DNA from: Alkalihalophilus pseudofirmus OF4
Lineage (GTDB): Bacteria; Bacillota; Bacilli; Bacillales; Bacillaceae_D
DNA: 64,000 nucleotides
NCBI RefSeq assembly: GCF_000005825.2
Contig: NC_013791.2
Span: 2,418,001 to 2,482,000 of the forward strand
Reading direction: 5' to 3'
Shown: positions 10,322 to 18,364 of the stretch, piece by piece
Numbering within the stretch: the stretch's first letter is position 1
Layout of the letters: every line of letters starts with the position of its first letter
Made by a program: the position numbers and the translations under genes
Notes under the pieces: generated by a model
Databases searched by the model: none
The model's input: the letters and a program-made list of their open reading frames with translations, nothing else
What the model was told of the DNA's origin: nothing

Positions 10322-10366
10322 CCACTTACTACCCTTAAGTTACCACAACCCTCCACTTTGTACCAC
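10322..10366 (-). promoter_or_regulatory. candidate MraZ operator (10-bp-spaced GTGG repeats)
   Basis: On the minus strand GTGG occurs at 10363-10366, 10353-10356 and 10343-10346, exactly 10 bp apart, with another at 10322-10325. Known MraZ operators are short GTG-containing direct repeats at about 10-bp periodicity just upstream of mraZ. The spacing and position match, so autoregulation of the cluster is inferred. Confidence 0.6.
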
Positions 10367-10390
10367 TATAAATTAAATTTCGTATAAACA

Positions 10391-10420
10391 AAAAAAATCC
10401 TGCCGCTTGACAGGATTTTT
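10391..10420 (-). terminator. bshC terminator
   Basis: AAAATCCTG and CAGGATTTT form a 9-bp stem around an 8-nt loop, followed on the minus strand by a run of eight T. It separates bshC from the mraZ promoter. Confidence 0.85.
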
Positions 10421-10457
10421 CGTTCTCATTCTTTCGACGGTGTCTTCAAACAGTTTT

Positions 10458-12077
10458 TTACAAGAAGACAAGCTTATGCGTTGGATTCAATGACAATTTT
10501 TGTTTCATTATTCTGCCAATTGCATCATAACCAGCTAAGTTTAGTAAAAGTATGGGATGAATTACGCGTTCTTGCGGTCGTTTTAACGGATAAAGCCAAG
10601 AGTCAGCTTCGTCAAATTTCGAAAGCGCCTTACTATGTTTTTGTTCAAGATGAAGTTCTAATTTTCGTTTTATAAAATCAAGTTGATCTAAAATCATTAC
10701 TTCATTTTTCTGCGAAAGCTTATGAAGGGTGTCATCCATTTCATTTGCTAAGAGTTGGATATCTTTGTGAGCATCGCGTATTGATTGTTCTGCTTTAGTA
10801 ACAACTTCTTCTATTGGGTAGCTCTCAATCGCATCTAACCATTTCGATTTCATATCCATCGCCTTACCAGTTAGGAGGCTTTCATAGGAATACCCACATT
10901 CCTCCACCCACCTTTGCACATGTCTAGGAACAATGGTCATTTGCATTCTAGGAGTGAGAGGCGGCATTTTCAAATTAAAAAGAGTGAAAACAGGCTTTAA
11001 TGTCGCCCAATAGCGAAGCTCTCCAGGACCAGCAACAAAAGTTAGCACTGGCAAGAGCATCTCTTGCATTAGGGGTCTGGTTACTACGTTGTTACTAAAA
11101 TGCTCTGGATGTTTGGTTATTAGATCGACGAGTTCACTTTTAGAGAGTTGGATATCTGTTCCCCTCACATAAAAAGAACCGTCTTTATAATCTAATCGTT
11201 TACGCTCATTTTTAACAGTATAAAAGAGATGAGCATTTTCCTTGTCAGTTGAGATCGGATCCCCGTACCCTTTTCCGCTAAATCTCTTTTCCCCTTCTGC
11301 CTGAGCTTTTTGAAGCTCTTCCACTTGATCAACCATTGCCATAAAATAATCGGTCTCAACTTTTCTTAGGGCAGGGTGATCAGAATCAAGCAATATTAAC
11401 CCTTCATCTTTAAATAGCCAATTCATTAGTATAGAGAAGAAATCTACAAATGAATGACTATTTTTAAGATATCCTTTTATTTGAGCAATTAAGCCTTCCG
11501 TATAGTCCGTTTCCGGCAGTGTTTTAAACACATCATCGAGCCATTTAGATACTTTATCTACAGGTAAATCGGTATTAGATAATGACTGCTTGTTGTCAAC
11601 GATATCAAGCCCTGCCTTTTTCCACGCGCTGCCGTTATATGTATAAACAAACCTGACTTCCTCTAGGTCGTGATCTTCCCCGGCCACCCAAAAAATAGGT
11701 ACGACAGGAACATCTAATTCACGCTCTTGTTCCTTAGCAAGTAAAATAATCGTCATTGCTTTATATACCGTGTAAAGAGGACCTGTCAAAAGCCCTGCCT
11801 GCTGACCGCCAACTACAGCTACTGTTTGTGGATCTAATAGTTTTTCTATATTTTGTTTCACCGCATCATTGTACGGCAGTTCATTGTGAGTCTGATATAA
11901 ATGTTCTACTAGTGCATCTCTTGGAAAAGAACGAGCCTTAAGGTCTCGAACGCGTTTTTTAAATCGTTCATTATCTGTTTGAGAATAATCAAAGCAATCC
12001 CCTATGCTGGGATGACCTTCTAAGTAATCAAACAAAAACCCTGACTTCGCTGCAATGTCCATTTCTTTAACTTCCAT
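10458..12077 (-). CDS. bshC: putative cysteine ligase BshC (bacillithiol biosynthesis)
   Basis: BshC (formerly YllA) adds cysteine to glucosaminyl-malate in the last step of bacillithiol synthesis, giving the main low-molecular-weight thiol of Bacillaceae. The 539-residue length matches the family. The N-terminal half has the nucleotidyltransferase-like Rossmann region with VVGGQQAGLLTGPLYTVYKA at about 88-107 and PIFWVAGEDHDLEEV at about 127-141. The C-terminal part is a coiled-coil region. It lies immediately upstream of mraZ, as in other Bacillaceae, but is closed by its own terminator. Confidence 0.93.
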   Translation of the reverse strand: MEVKEMDIAAKSGFLFDYLEGHPSIGDCFDYSQTDNERFKKRVRDLKARSFPRDALVEHLYQTHNELPYNDAVKQNIEKLLDPQTVAVVGGQQAGLLTGPLYTVYKAMTIILLAKEQERELDVPVVPIFWVAGEDHDLEEVRFVYTYNGSAWKKAGLDIVDNKQSLSNTDLPVDKVSKWLDDVFKTLPETDYTEGLIAQIKGYLKNSHSFVDFFSILMNWLFKDEGLILLDSDHPALRKVETDYFMAMVDQVEELQKAQAEGEKRFSGKGYGDPISTDKENAHLFYTVKNERKRLDYKDGSFYVRGTDIQLSKSELVDLITKHPEHFSNNVVTRPLMQEMLLPVLTFVAGPGELRYWATLKPVFTLFNLKMPPLTPRMQMTIVPRHVQRWVEECGYSYESLLTGKAMDMKSKWLDAIESYPIEEVVTKAEQSIRDAHKDIQLLANEMDDTLHKLSQKNEVMILDQLDFIKRKLELHLEQKHSKALSKFDEADSWLYPLKRPQERVIHPILLLNLAGYDAIGRIMKQKLSLNPTHKLVFL

Positions 12078-12159
12078 TGAAAAGACATCCCTTCGTTTAT
12101 GTAATCATCCTTTATAATAGCAAAGTAAAGCACTCACACCAAATTATAAGCTTCAATTT

Positions 12160-12203
12160 CCAAAAAGAAAAAGACTCATTATTATAAACTATAAATGAGT
12201 CTT
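12160..12203 (-). terminator. terminator of the DUF3397 gene
   Basis: AAGACTCATT and AATGAGTCTT form a 10-bp stem that overlaps the stop codon region. On the minus strand it is followed by a T-rich tail (TTTTTCTTTTT). Confidence 0.75.
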
Positions 12204-12568
12204 GTAATTAATCCATATCCACTTAAAACGAGGTACAAAAAGAAGAACAATAAAAAATTAAATCGCCAAATGCCTTTAAACAACTTCCTCACATGGATAT
12301 CCTCTGCCACTTTCCAATGAATTATGGTAAAGATAAGTGCAACTAAAAAGAATACGGTTAATAATAACCAAAAGAAAGACCTCGACCAGATTTCTAAAAT
12401 AATAAAATATACAGCGGCTACAAAAAATAACACAGAGACATCTGAAGCAAGACGGATAGCCCTAGATTTGTTCTTTGTCATTTTCACCGTAACAATATAA
12501 AAAATATACCACCCCAACAATGGCAGCGTAATTACGGTTGCTAACAGCCATGCAAACGCAGTTGTCAT
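12182..12568 (-). CDS. DUF3397-family membrane protein
   Basis: This 128-residue protein has four predicted membrane segments (about 1-25, 40-63, 68-86 and 103-125) separated by short basic loops. It resembles the DUF3397 family, which in Bacillaceae is found next to the PanE/YlbQ and BshC genes. No catalytic motif is visible and the function is unknown. GGAGG precedes the ATG by about 6 nt. The gene begins 17 nt after the panE-like gene ends and is probably cotranscribed with it. Confidence 0.75.
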   Translation of the reverse strand: MTTAFAWLLATVITLPLLGWYIFYIVTVKMTKNKSRAIRLASDVSVLFFVAAVYFIILEIWSRSFFWLLLTVFFLVALIFTIIHWKVAEDIHVRKLFKGIWRFNFLLFFFLYLVLSGYGLITRLIYSL

Positions 12569-12585
12569 GGTTTTCCTCCTTCCAT

Positions 12586-13482
12586 TTAAACTTCCAACCC
12601 TTTAACAGCATGATGGACAAATGTGATGTATGGGTGGGGAACATTATTTTTTCTTGCTTCTTTTATGAGATAGCCAGTGATACTGTCAATTTCAGTTGGA
12701 ATCCCCTTTAAAAGATCGGTTAACATTGATGACTGATTACTAGCTGTTTTTTCACATACTTGGGCTAACAACGACCACATCTCGTCGTAATCATTTCTAT
12801 TTAAAATCCTCATTGCTTCATTAAACAGCGGCCTTACAAGATCTTTATAGTATGAATTTTCAAGCAGAACACCATTTTTCACTTTTAAAATAGCGGTTAG
12901 CGGATTTATACAAACGTTAATGATTAACTTTGTTTGAAGCATATCTATCCAATCAGTTTCTGCTTTCACCGGAAATCCGATAGAACTAGTATTCTTCCAT
13001 AATGGGTCTAATTCCTTTTTTGAAAAATTAATAGGTGACCACCTAATTCTGCCGGCACCAGTATGATTCACGCTTGTAAGAGATTTGCGGACAGCCCCAT
13101 GCTCTACTACTCCAACAGCTGCTTTGAAATCCGTTTGCAATTCATAGATAACGGGTATATGTCCCATACCATTAGATAAAAAAAGGATATGATCGAAGTT
13201 AATACGATTGTTTCTTATTATCTCTAAAACAGATGTGATTTGATGCGATTTTACTGCAAGGATAAGACAATCACTTGATTGATCGCCCCACTCATCTAAT
13301 GGCATTGCATGAAGAGATACTGATTGTTCTTTTTCCTTATGTATAACGGTTATGCCTTTTTCTTTTATCGCTTCAGCTTGTTCTGCTGTACGTGTTAGCA
13401 AGCTGATATTCTTGCCAGCTCGCGCTAAATAATAGGAGCAAAGTAACCCTATAGCTCCTCCACCTACTAAATGCACCTTCAT
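12586..13482 (-). CDS. panE: 2-dehydropantoate 2-reductase (YlbQ/PanE-like)
   Basis: Ketopantoate reductase makes pantoate with NADPH for coenzyme A synthesis. The 298-residue protein begins MKVHLVGGGAIGLLCSYYLA, a GxGxxG dinucleotide-binding loop. It has a helical C-terminal ApbA/PanE domain with LQTKLIINVCINPLTAIL near residue 180. The chosen ATG has AAGGTGAG 4 nt upstream, and the dinucleotide fold starts there; the open frame continues ten codons further. Its position between ylbP and bshC matches B. subtilis ylbQ. Catalytic Lys and Glu assignments were not verified residue by residue. Confidence 0.85.
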   Translation of the reverse strand: MKVHLVGGGAIGLLCSYYLARAGKNISLLTRTAEQAEAIKEKGITVIHKEKEQSVSLHAMPLDEWGDQSSDCLILAVKSHQITSVLEIIRNNRINFDHILFLSNGMGHIPVIYELQTDFKAAVGVVEHGAVRKSLTSVNHTGAGRIRWSPINFSKKELDPLWKNTSSIGFPVKAETDWIDMLQTKLIINVCINPLTAILKVKNGVLLENSYYKDLVRPLFNEAMRILNRNDYDEMWSLLAQVCEKTASNQSSMLTDLLKGIPTEIDSITGYLIKEARKNNVPHPYITFVHHAVKGLEV

Positions 13483-13745
13483 TTGTCTCACCTTTTTCAT
13501 AATTCCTTTCAAATTGTACCATATTCATCCACAATTCAGACACACTTTTATTTTTCTGAATATTATTTCTTTTTATTTAAGGGCCAGAATTTTTAGTTTT
13601 TATAACGCTTACATTACATTTTGTAGTAGAATATAAGTAGAAGTTCCATGCATCAACTATATGGTTGGAATCAAAATTTGATTTTGCAGGAAAACATTTT
13701 GGTACCGATCAACAACAATGAAGCTTTTCATAAGGAGGAAATGAT

Positions 13746-14264
13746 ATGACACACTTTGAAGTTCAACGCTTACTTGTTAATTATAAAACACTTGAGGAAT
13801 TTAAAAACTTCCGTGAATTTGGAGCAGCAGAGCTTTCGATGAAAGATGATCTTGAAGCCAATATTATTGAAAATGACAGCGAGTCACCTTTTTATGGAAT
13901 CTATTTTGGCAAGAAGCTCGTAGCACGAATGAGCCTTTATCGTATTGAAGGTAAGTTTGACCGTTATTTTGAGCCTCAACAAGACTACCTTGAATTATGG
14001 AAGCTAGAAGTACTAGAGCCATATAGAGGAAAAGGGTATGGTTCGGCTCTTGTTGACTTTGCTAAAAGCTTTAAACTTCCTATTAAAACAAATGCTCGTC
14101 AAGGATCAAGCGATTTCTGGGAGCGCATGGGCTTTGAATCATCAACTTACCAACCAAGCCGTGACCGTGGAGAAAGCCCGTTTGTATGGTATCCTTTAGG
14201 TGTGCAAGAACAAGTTAGTGCTGCTCCTGAGATGCCAACCATCGAATCTTCTTCATCTATTTAA
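13746..14264 (+). CDS. ylbP: GNAT-family N-acetyltransferase YlbP
   Basis: This 172-residue protein matches YlbP, a GCN5-related acetyltransferase-fold protein of unknown substrate conserved beside rsfA and panE in Bacillaceae. The acetyl-CoA-binding region is visible as LEVLEPYRGKGYGSALVDFA at about 98-117 (R/Q-x-x-G-x-G/A). A fold-typical segment with FWERMGFESS follows. The ATG has AAGGAGG at good spacing. The last 20 residues are Ser/Pro-rich and probably disordered. The stop codon lies in the first unit of a 15-bp tandem repeat. Confidence 0.85.
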   Translation: MTHFEVQRLLVNYKTLEEFKNFREFGAAELSMKDDLEANIIENDSESPFYGIYFGKKLVARMSLYRIEGKFDRYFEPQQDYLELWKLEVLEPYRGKGYGSALVDFAKSFKLPIKTNARQGSSDFWERMGFESSTYQPSRDRGESPFVWYPLGVQEQVSAAPEMPTIESSSSI

Positions 14265-14305
14265 TTGCAAGCGTTTTAATTGCAAGCGTTTTAATTGCAG
14301 GCAAA
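14261..14305. repeat. 15-bp tandem repeat, three units
   Basis: The unit TTAATTGCAAGCGTT occurs twice exactly (14261-14275 and 14276-14290) and a third time with four changes (14291-14305). It covers the ylbP stop codon. Each exact unit contains TTGCAAGCGTTTTAA, one mismatch from a CcpA cre, but it lies downstream of the gene, so a regulatory role is doubtful. Confidence 0.85.
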
Positions 14306-14340
14306 TTAATTGATAATGATTCGACCACATCACACTAATC

Positions 14341-14372
14341 AAAAGAAGCGATCCCCTTGGATCGCTTCTTTT
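14341..14372. terminator. bidirectional terminator between ylbP and rsfA
   Basis: A perfect 14-bp stem made by AAAAGAAGCGATCC and its complement around CCTT has T runs on both strands. It serves the convergent genes ylbP and rsfA. Confidence 0.9.
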
Positions 14373-14952
14373 ATTTTGTAGACCTGGCCACATTTCTGGG
14401 CTCCTGATCATAAAATGAGAGCTGTCTAGCTCGGTCCATGATCCCAATCAAAGCCTTGTAATCCTCAGCAATAATTCTCTTTTCTTTTTCAAGTCTCTCC
14501 ACTTTTTTAATCAGCTCAGCATTTTCACTTTCTAACCGTTTAATCATCTGTACATTCTCGATACTCTTGTCATTTTGATGGTAAGCCTCAAGGAATGTAA
14601 TGACTTTTTCCATAGTAAGATCTTTCTCTTCAAGGCTGTGCGGCTCAGCTGCTTGAATAGAATCTCTTATAGCATCAGTACGTATCTCTTCTTCAACACT
14701 GGCCTCAAAAGGCTCTGCAGCAACCTTTGCCTTAGAGCGCTGCTTCTTAGCTAAACTAATAGCAGATTCATATTTTTTTCTAATAGCAGAGTTCCAGCGA
14801 AACCCGCAAGCGGCACTCGTTCTAGAAAGGCGCTCTCCTACCTCTTCAAAGGCCGCTAATTGAGTGCTGCCCTCCCTAATATGTCGTAGGACAACCTCTG
14901 CTAATATTAAATCTTCATCTGTACTCCAAGCATCTTGACGAATAGTTGTCAT
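14371..14952 (-). CDS. rsfA: prespore-specific regulator RsfA
   Basis: RsfA is a transcription factor that modulates sigma-F-dependent genes in the forespore. The product of about 193 residues has an N-terminal Myb/SANT-like DNA-binding region at about 1-65 with conserved Trp residues (DAWSTDED and [12 protein letters not shown]). A linker follows and then a coiled coil at about 130-170. The start was set at the ATG preceded by GGAGGG; a TTG codon lies directly before it. It sits in the ylbO position of the conserved rpmF-ylbO-ylbP-ylbQ order. Confidence 0.88.
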   Translation of the reverse strand: MTTIRQDAWSTDEDLILAEVVLRHIREGSTQLAAFEEVGERLSRTSAACGFRWNSAIRKKYESAISLAKKQRSKAKVAAEPFEASVEEEIRTDAIRDSIQAAEPHSLEEKDLTMEKVITFLEAYHQNDKSIENVQMIKRLESENAELIKKVERLEKEKRIIAEDYKALIGIMDRARQLSFYDQEPRNVARSTK

Positions 14953-14978
14953 CAAATACCCTCCTTTACTTTCATTGG

Positions 14979-15017
14979 TTCATTAATGTTGATTCATTAA
15001 TGCGTTGATTCATTAAT
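14979..15017. repeat. three spaced TTCATTAAT repeats upstream of rsfA
   Basis: TTCATTAAT occurs at 14979-14987, 14993-15001 and 15009-15017, that is at 14-bp and 16-bp intervals. The copies lie 27 to 65 bp before the rsfA start. The surrounding bases (GTTGATTCATTAATGC) are also shared by the later copies. They may be operator copies or a tandem-duplication relic. Confidence 0.55.
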
Positions 15018-15195
15018 AGACGAACCAATATGTGCAAACCACGGTACGTAAATGATCGTACGCTAACCATAGTGCGCAATCCTTAATTGATAGTATGCAG
15101 TTACTAGAGGAGATAGACTTTGTTCTAGTAAGAGATTATGTCCTACTTACATGAACTCTATTCGCCAAGTGCTTAATTATTCTATAACAAACCTA

Positions 15196-15954
15196 TTATG
15201 TACGATTTAAAAAAGCATCTACTGCTTGATGATGAGCATCTGTTTCCCATAGTCTCGCACATTCTGCGGTTTCTGCCCGCATTCTGCTTGAAAATGCTTT
15301 TCGATCCAGCTTACCTGTAAATCTAGATTTATATGCTTCTAGGACTCCTTTTTCTAACTCAATATATGGAGTGAGCCACTCAAGCACTCCGCTTCTAAAA
15401 GGTTCTCCTAAAATAATACCTTGCAGGTAACCAAGCGCTCTCGCTTCATCTGCCTTATATATTTTCGCCGTCATTAACATTTCCATCGCTGCTGGCTGAG
15501 AAAGTCTCTCATATAGCATAGACGCACCACCCCATCCTGTCGTAATGCCAAGCTTCCCTTGAATAAAACCAACTTTAACATGAGGAGCAGCTATCCTAAT
15601 ATCACAAGAAGATGCTAATTCACAGCCTCCCCCGACTGCCACACCGTTTAACGCACACACAGTAAGCTTTGGAAAGAAGAAAATTTCTTCTAAGACGTTT
15701 CGCATTTTACTTAACATCCCTAAGGCCTCTTCCTCTGTCTTCAGCTTATGGAATACAGAGAGATCCCCGCCTGAACAAAAGGCCGTATTGCCTTCTCCGG
15801 TAAAGATGACTACTTTACTATCGTCATCTCGAGCTATTTTGAGTCCTTGCAAGAGCTCATCCATCACTTCTTCATCTATTGCGTTTCTAAGTTCTTCTCT
15901 ATTCAATATAATCCATGTAACCTCATTCTCTTGTACAATATTTACTTTCTTCAC
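15196..15954 (-). CDS. enoyl-CoA hydratase/isomerase-family protein
   Basis: This 252-residue protein belongs to the crotonase superfamily. It has an N-terminal beta-alpha core, the oxyanion-hole segments SGGDL near residue 62 and ALNGVAVGGGCELASSCDIRIA at about 100-121, and a helical C-terminus. The Glu in GGGCELA sits where the first catalytic Glu of hydratases lies. The position of the second catalytic Glu reads ITTGWGGA, so the classical hydratase pair may be incomplete and the reaction is uncertain. The start is GTG with GGGGG 8 nt upstream. It is a single gene between rsfA and rpmF. Confidence 0.8.
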   Translation of the reverse strand: MKKVNIVQENEVTWIILNREELRNAIDEEVMDELLQGLKIARDDDSKVVIFTGEGNTAFCSGGDLSVFHKLKTEEEALGMLSKMRNVLEEIFFFPKLTVCALNGVAVGGGCELASSCDIRIAAPHVKVGFIQGKLGITTGWGGASMLYERLSQPAAMEMLMTAKIYKADEARALGYLQGIILGEPFRSGVLEWLTPYIELEKGVLEAYKSRFTGKLDRKAFSSRMRAETAECARLWETDAHHQAVDAFLNRT

Positions 15955-16018
15955 TGTTGATTCCCCCTTCTAAAACATTGATTCGACAAATTCTCATAAA
16001 TTCCTTTTCATAAAAAAA

Positions 16019-16047
16019 TAAGCAAGGAGCTAAAAGCTCCTTGCTTA
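16019..16047 (-). terminator. rpmF terminator
   Basis: TAAGCAAGGAGCT pairs perfectly with AGCTCCTTGCTTA (13 bp, 3-nt loop). On the minus strand a run of seven T follows, ending the ylbN-rpmF transcript. Confidence 0.9.
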
Positions 16048-16068
16048 TACGTTGTTATCACGTCAATA

Positions 16069-16242
16069 TTACTTGCTGATTACGTCTTGGCCTTTGTATG
16101 AGCCACACTCTTTACATACGCGGTGAGCAAGTTTTAATTCTCCACACTCAGGGCATTTAGTCATGCCAGGTACTGCTAATTTGTAGTGAGTACGACGCTT
16201 ATTTTTGCGAGTTTTAGAAGTTCTTCTAAAAGGTACTGCCAT
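16069..16242 (-). CDS. rpmF: 50S ribosomal protein L32
   Basis: This is the 57-residue L32 protein, starting [20 protein letters not shown]. Two CxxC pairs (CPECGE and CKEC) identify the zinc-binding C+ form rather than the zinc-free paralogue. The start MAVPF is conserved across Bacillus; an extra ATG codon directly precedes it, with AAGGAGGT upstream. It lies about 100 nt downstream of ylbN, and the two are usually cotranscribed. Confidence 0.97.
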   Translation of the reverse strand: MAVPFRRTSKTRKNKRRTHYKLAVPGMTKCPECGELKLAHRVCKECGSYKGQDVISK

Positions 16243-16346
16243 CATTCCCACCTCCTTACAGGATTTAAATGATTACTAGTTCATATTAAACGAAAGCTAG
16301 CTTGTATGAAATGAAGGGCCGAGCAAATGTCGGTGCTTCGATTTTC

Positions 16347-16865
16347 TTACTTCTTGTCATCAAAAAATTTCGCTAGATCCGCAAGTCTCGGATCTACTTT
16401 CTTTTCTTGATCTTCTTCAGTCACAATTCCCCATCCTTTTCCTGAAGGGGGAGCTTGTGGATCCTCTTGATTTTCAGCATACACTTGAAGCGGAATTTCA
16501 AGAAGAATATACTCTTTAATCGCTGGTGTTAAATCTACCAGGTCTCCTGTAATGACGTTCGCTTCTTCATGATCTTCTTTTGAAATGTGATACGCGTTCT
16601 CAGGTCGGAACTGCTCAATCACCTTAAGATCTATTGGGAATAAAACATCCACTAATGTTCGTGAACAAGGAAGCGTTAATTCTCCAGTAATATGAAGGCT
16701 AAACGTTAAAAGCTGACCTGAATAAGTCAACTCCCCCTGAACTCGAATAGGAGATATGTTGCGAATTTCAGCATTTTGTTCTTTTAAATCTGATAAATCG
16801 ATCGTTTCATCAAAAATAAAAGGTTTATGCTTAGCAATTTGCAGCTGTTGCAATGTCCATTTCAT
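16347..16865 (-). CDS. ylbN: DUF177/YceD-family protein YlbN
   Basis: This 172-residue protein belongs to the DUF177 (YceD) family, which is nearly always encoded just upstream of rpmF. It is linked to 23S rRNA or large-subunit metabolism in other bacteria and plants. It shows LTFSLHITGELTLPCSRTLVDV, a family-typical segment with a single conserved Cys, and a C-terminus ending DPRLADLAKFFDDKK. The ATG with GAGGTG 7 nt upstream was chosen over a TTG two codons earlier. Confidence 0.9.
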   Translation of the reverse strand: MKWTLQQLQIAKHKPFIFDETIDLSDLKEQNAEIRNISPIRVQGELTYSGQLLTFSLHITGELTLPCSRTLVDVLFPIDLKVIEQFRPENAYHISKEDHEEANVITGDLVDLTPAIKEYILLEIPLQVYAENQEDPQAPPSGKGWGIVTEEDQEKKVDPRLADLAKFFDDKK

Positions 16866-16996
16866 GATCAATCACCTCTTGGGCAACAAAAGTAATTATA
16901 GACTTACGCTATTTGTTTGTCAACCTTTTTTCTTTACACAGTTTTGTCTATAATATAGGCAACAAACCGATAATGTAGTCAAAGAAAACACATAAA

Positions 16997-17028
16997 AAGA
17001 TTAAACGAATATTTTTTCGTTTAATCTT
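16997..17028. promoter_or_regulatory. perfect 13-bp palindrome between divergent ylbN and tmcAL
   Basis: AAGATTAAACGAA (16997-17009) is perfectly complementary to TTCGTTTAATCTT (17016-17028) around a 6-nt loop. On the minus strand the hairpin ends in T5, but no minus-strand gene lies upstream to be terminated. It sits 132 nt before ylbN and 77 nt before tmcAL, so an operator or an RNA 5' structure is possible. Confidence 0.45.
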
Positions 17029-17105
17029 CGCAATAAGACATATTGTACCATGTTGTGATAGCTTAGTAAAGAAAGCTGAGTAAGACATTGAAATGAGGGA
17101 TTTGA

Positions 17106-18323
17106 ATGAAGTCTGTTGGGGTCGTTGTCGAATATAATCCGTTGCATAATGGACATGCCTATCACCTACAAGAAGCTCGCCGGATGAGTCAAGCCGATGT
17201 AGTAGTGGCTGTTATGAGCGGGTCCTTTTTGCAAAGAGGGGAGCCTGCTATTATCTCTAAATGGGAGCGTGCTGAAATGGCGCTTCATTCAGGTGTAGAT
17301 GTAATTGTGGAACTACCGTATGCATACTCTACTCAAAAAGCGCAGACCTTTGCAGAAGGAGCTGTGCGTATTCTTAACCATTTAAAAGTAGACTGTATTA
17401 ATTTCGGGAGTGAAGTTGGAGAAATCGAGCCTTTCATTCGTCTCGTCTACTTTATGCATACACATAAAGATGCTTGGGATGAATTAGTACGAAATCAACT
17501 CCAAGCCGGAGTCAGCTACCCAAGAGCCTGTATGGAAGCGTTTAACAGTCTAGATCAACATGATTCTATTCTGTCACTGAGTGAGCCTAATAACATTCTA
17601 GGTTATCATTACACAAAAGCTATCATTGATTCTGACTTCAATATAGAGACACAGACAACTAAAAGGACTAGCGCCAACTACCATGACCCTAAAGTGACCG
17701 ATCATCCTATCGCCAGTGCAACGAGTATTCGGAAGAAGGTGATGTCAGAAAAAGGTGATTTGACTGGCATCAAACACGTCGTTCCGCATGTAAGCATGAA
17801 TATATTAGAGCGCTATCAACATCAATACGGAACGTTCCATTCCTGGGATTTATATTTTCCTTTACTCCAGTTTGAAATCGAACGAAGCAGTATCGAACAG
17901 CTTCGTGAAATATATGAATGTGAAGAAGGCTTGGAGTACAGACTGAAAGATACAATCAGTAACGCATCAAATTTTAATGAATGGATGGAAGCCTTAAAAA
18001 CGAAACGTTATACTTGGACAAGACTTCAGAGGCTGTTAACCCACATTCTAACGAATACGACAAAACAAGAAATGAAAGCGATAACGACCGAACCGCTTCC
18101 CTATATTCGACTGCTAGGTATGAATCCTAAAGGGAAACAATATGTAAACCTCATAAAAAAAGACTTAGAATGCCCTCTTCTAAGCCGCTTTGCCAAAGCT
18201 CGCGGAACGATGGCCGCGCAAGATGATCGTATCGGGAAAATATATGCCTCTCCATTAGCTATGAAAGGGAATATAGCAGCTTTAAAAAGAGACTACACTA
18301 TGTCGCCTATTATGATTAAGTAA
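17106..18323 (+). CDS. tmcAL: tRNA(Met) cytidine acetate ligase TmcAL (YlbM)
   Basis: TmcAL makes N4-acetylcytidine at the wobble position of elongator tRNA(Met), using acetate and ATP. The 405-residue protein begins with a nucleotidyltransferase-like fold. VVEYNPLHNGHAYHL at about 7-21 contains the HxGH-type motif, and VVAVMSGSFLQRGEPAIISK follows at about 32-51. SATSIRK near residue 200 matches the S-x-x-x-R element of such ATP-binding folds. The length is normal. The ATG follows GAGGG at 8 nt. In the conserved order ylbL-ylbM-ylbN it is divergent from ylbN. Confidence 0.93.
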   Translation: MKSVGVVVEYNPLHNGHAYHLQEARRMSQADVVVAVMSGSFLQRGEPAIISKWERAEMALHSGVDVIVELPYAYSTQKAQTFAEGAVRILNHLKVDCINFGSEVGEIEPFIRLVYFMHTHKDAWDELVRNQLQAGVSYPRACMEAFNSLDQHDSILSLSEPNNILGYHYTKAIIDSDFNIETQTTKRTSANYHDPKVTDHPIASATSIRKKVMSEKGDLTGIKHVVPHVSMNILERYQHQYGTFHSWDLYFPLLQFEIERSSIEQLREIYECEEGLEYRLKDTISNASNFNEWMEALKTKRYTWTRLQRLLTHILTNTTKQEMKAITTEPLPYIRLLGMNPKGKQYVNLIKKDLECPLLSRFAKARGTMAAQDDRIGKIYASPLAMKGNIAALKRDYTMSPIMIK

Positions 18324-18330
18324 ATAAAAA

Positions 18331-18356
18331 GGACTGCTGGCAAGCGTCAGCAGTCC
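18331..18356. terminator. terminator shared by tmcAL and ylbL
   Basis: GGACTGCTG pairs with CAGCAGTCC across an 8-nt loop. The minus strand continues with TTTTTATTT, so it is strongest for ylbL. It lies between the convergent genes tmcAL and ylbL. Confidence 0.85.
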
Positions 18357-18364
18357 TCTTCTTG

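Noticed and set aside
14979..15017. CRISPR-like array
   Set aside because: The units are only 9 bp with 5-7 bp between them, there are no cas genes, and the other tandem repeats in the window have no spacers.
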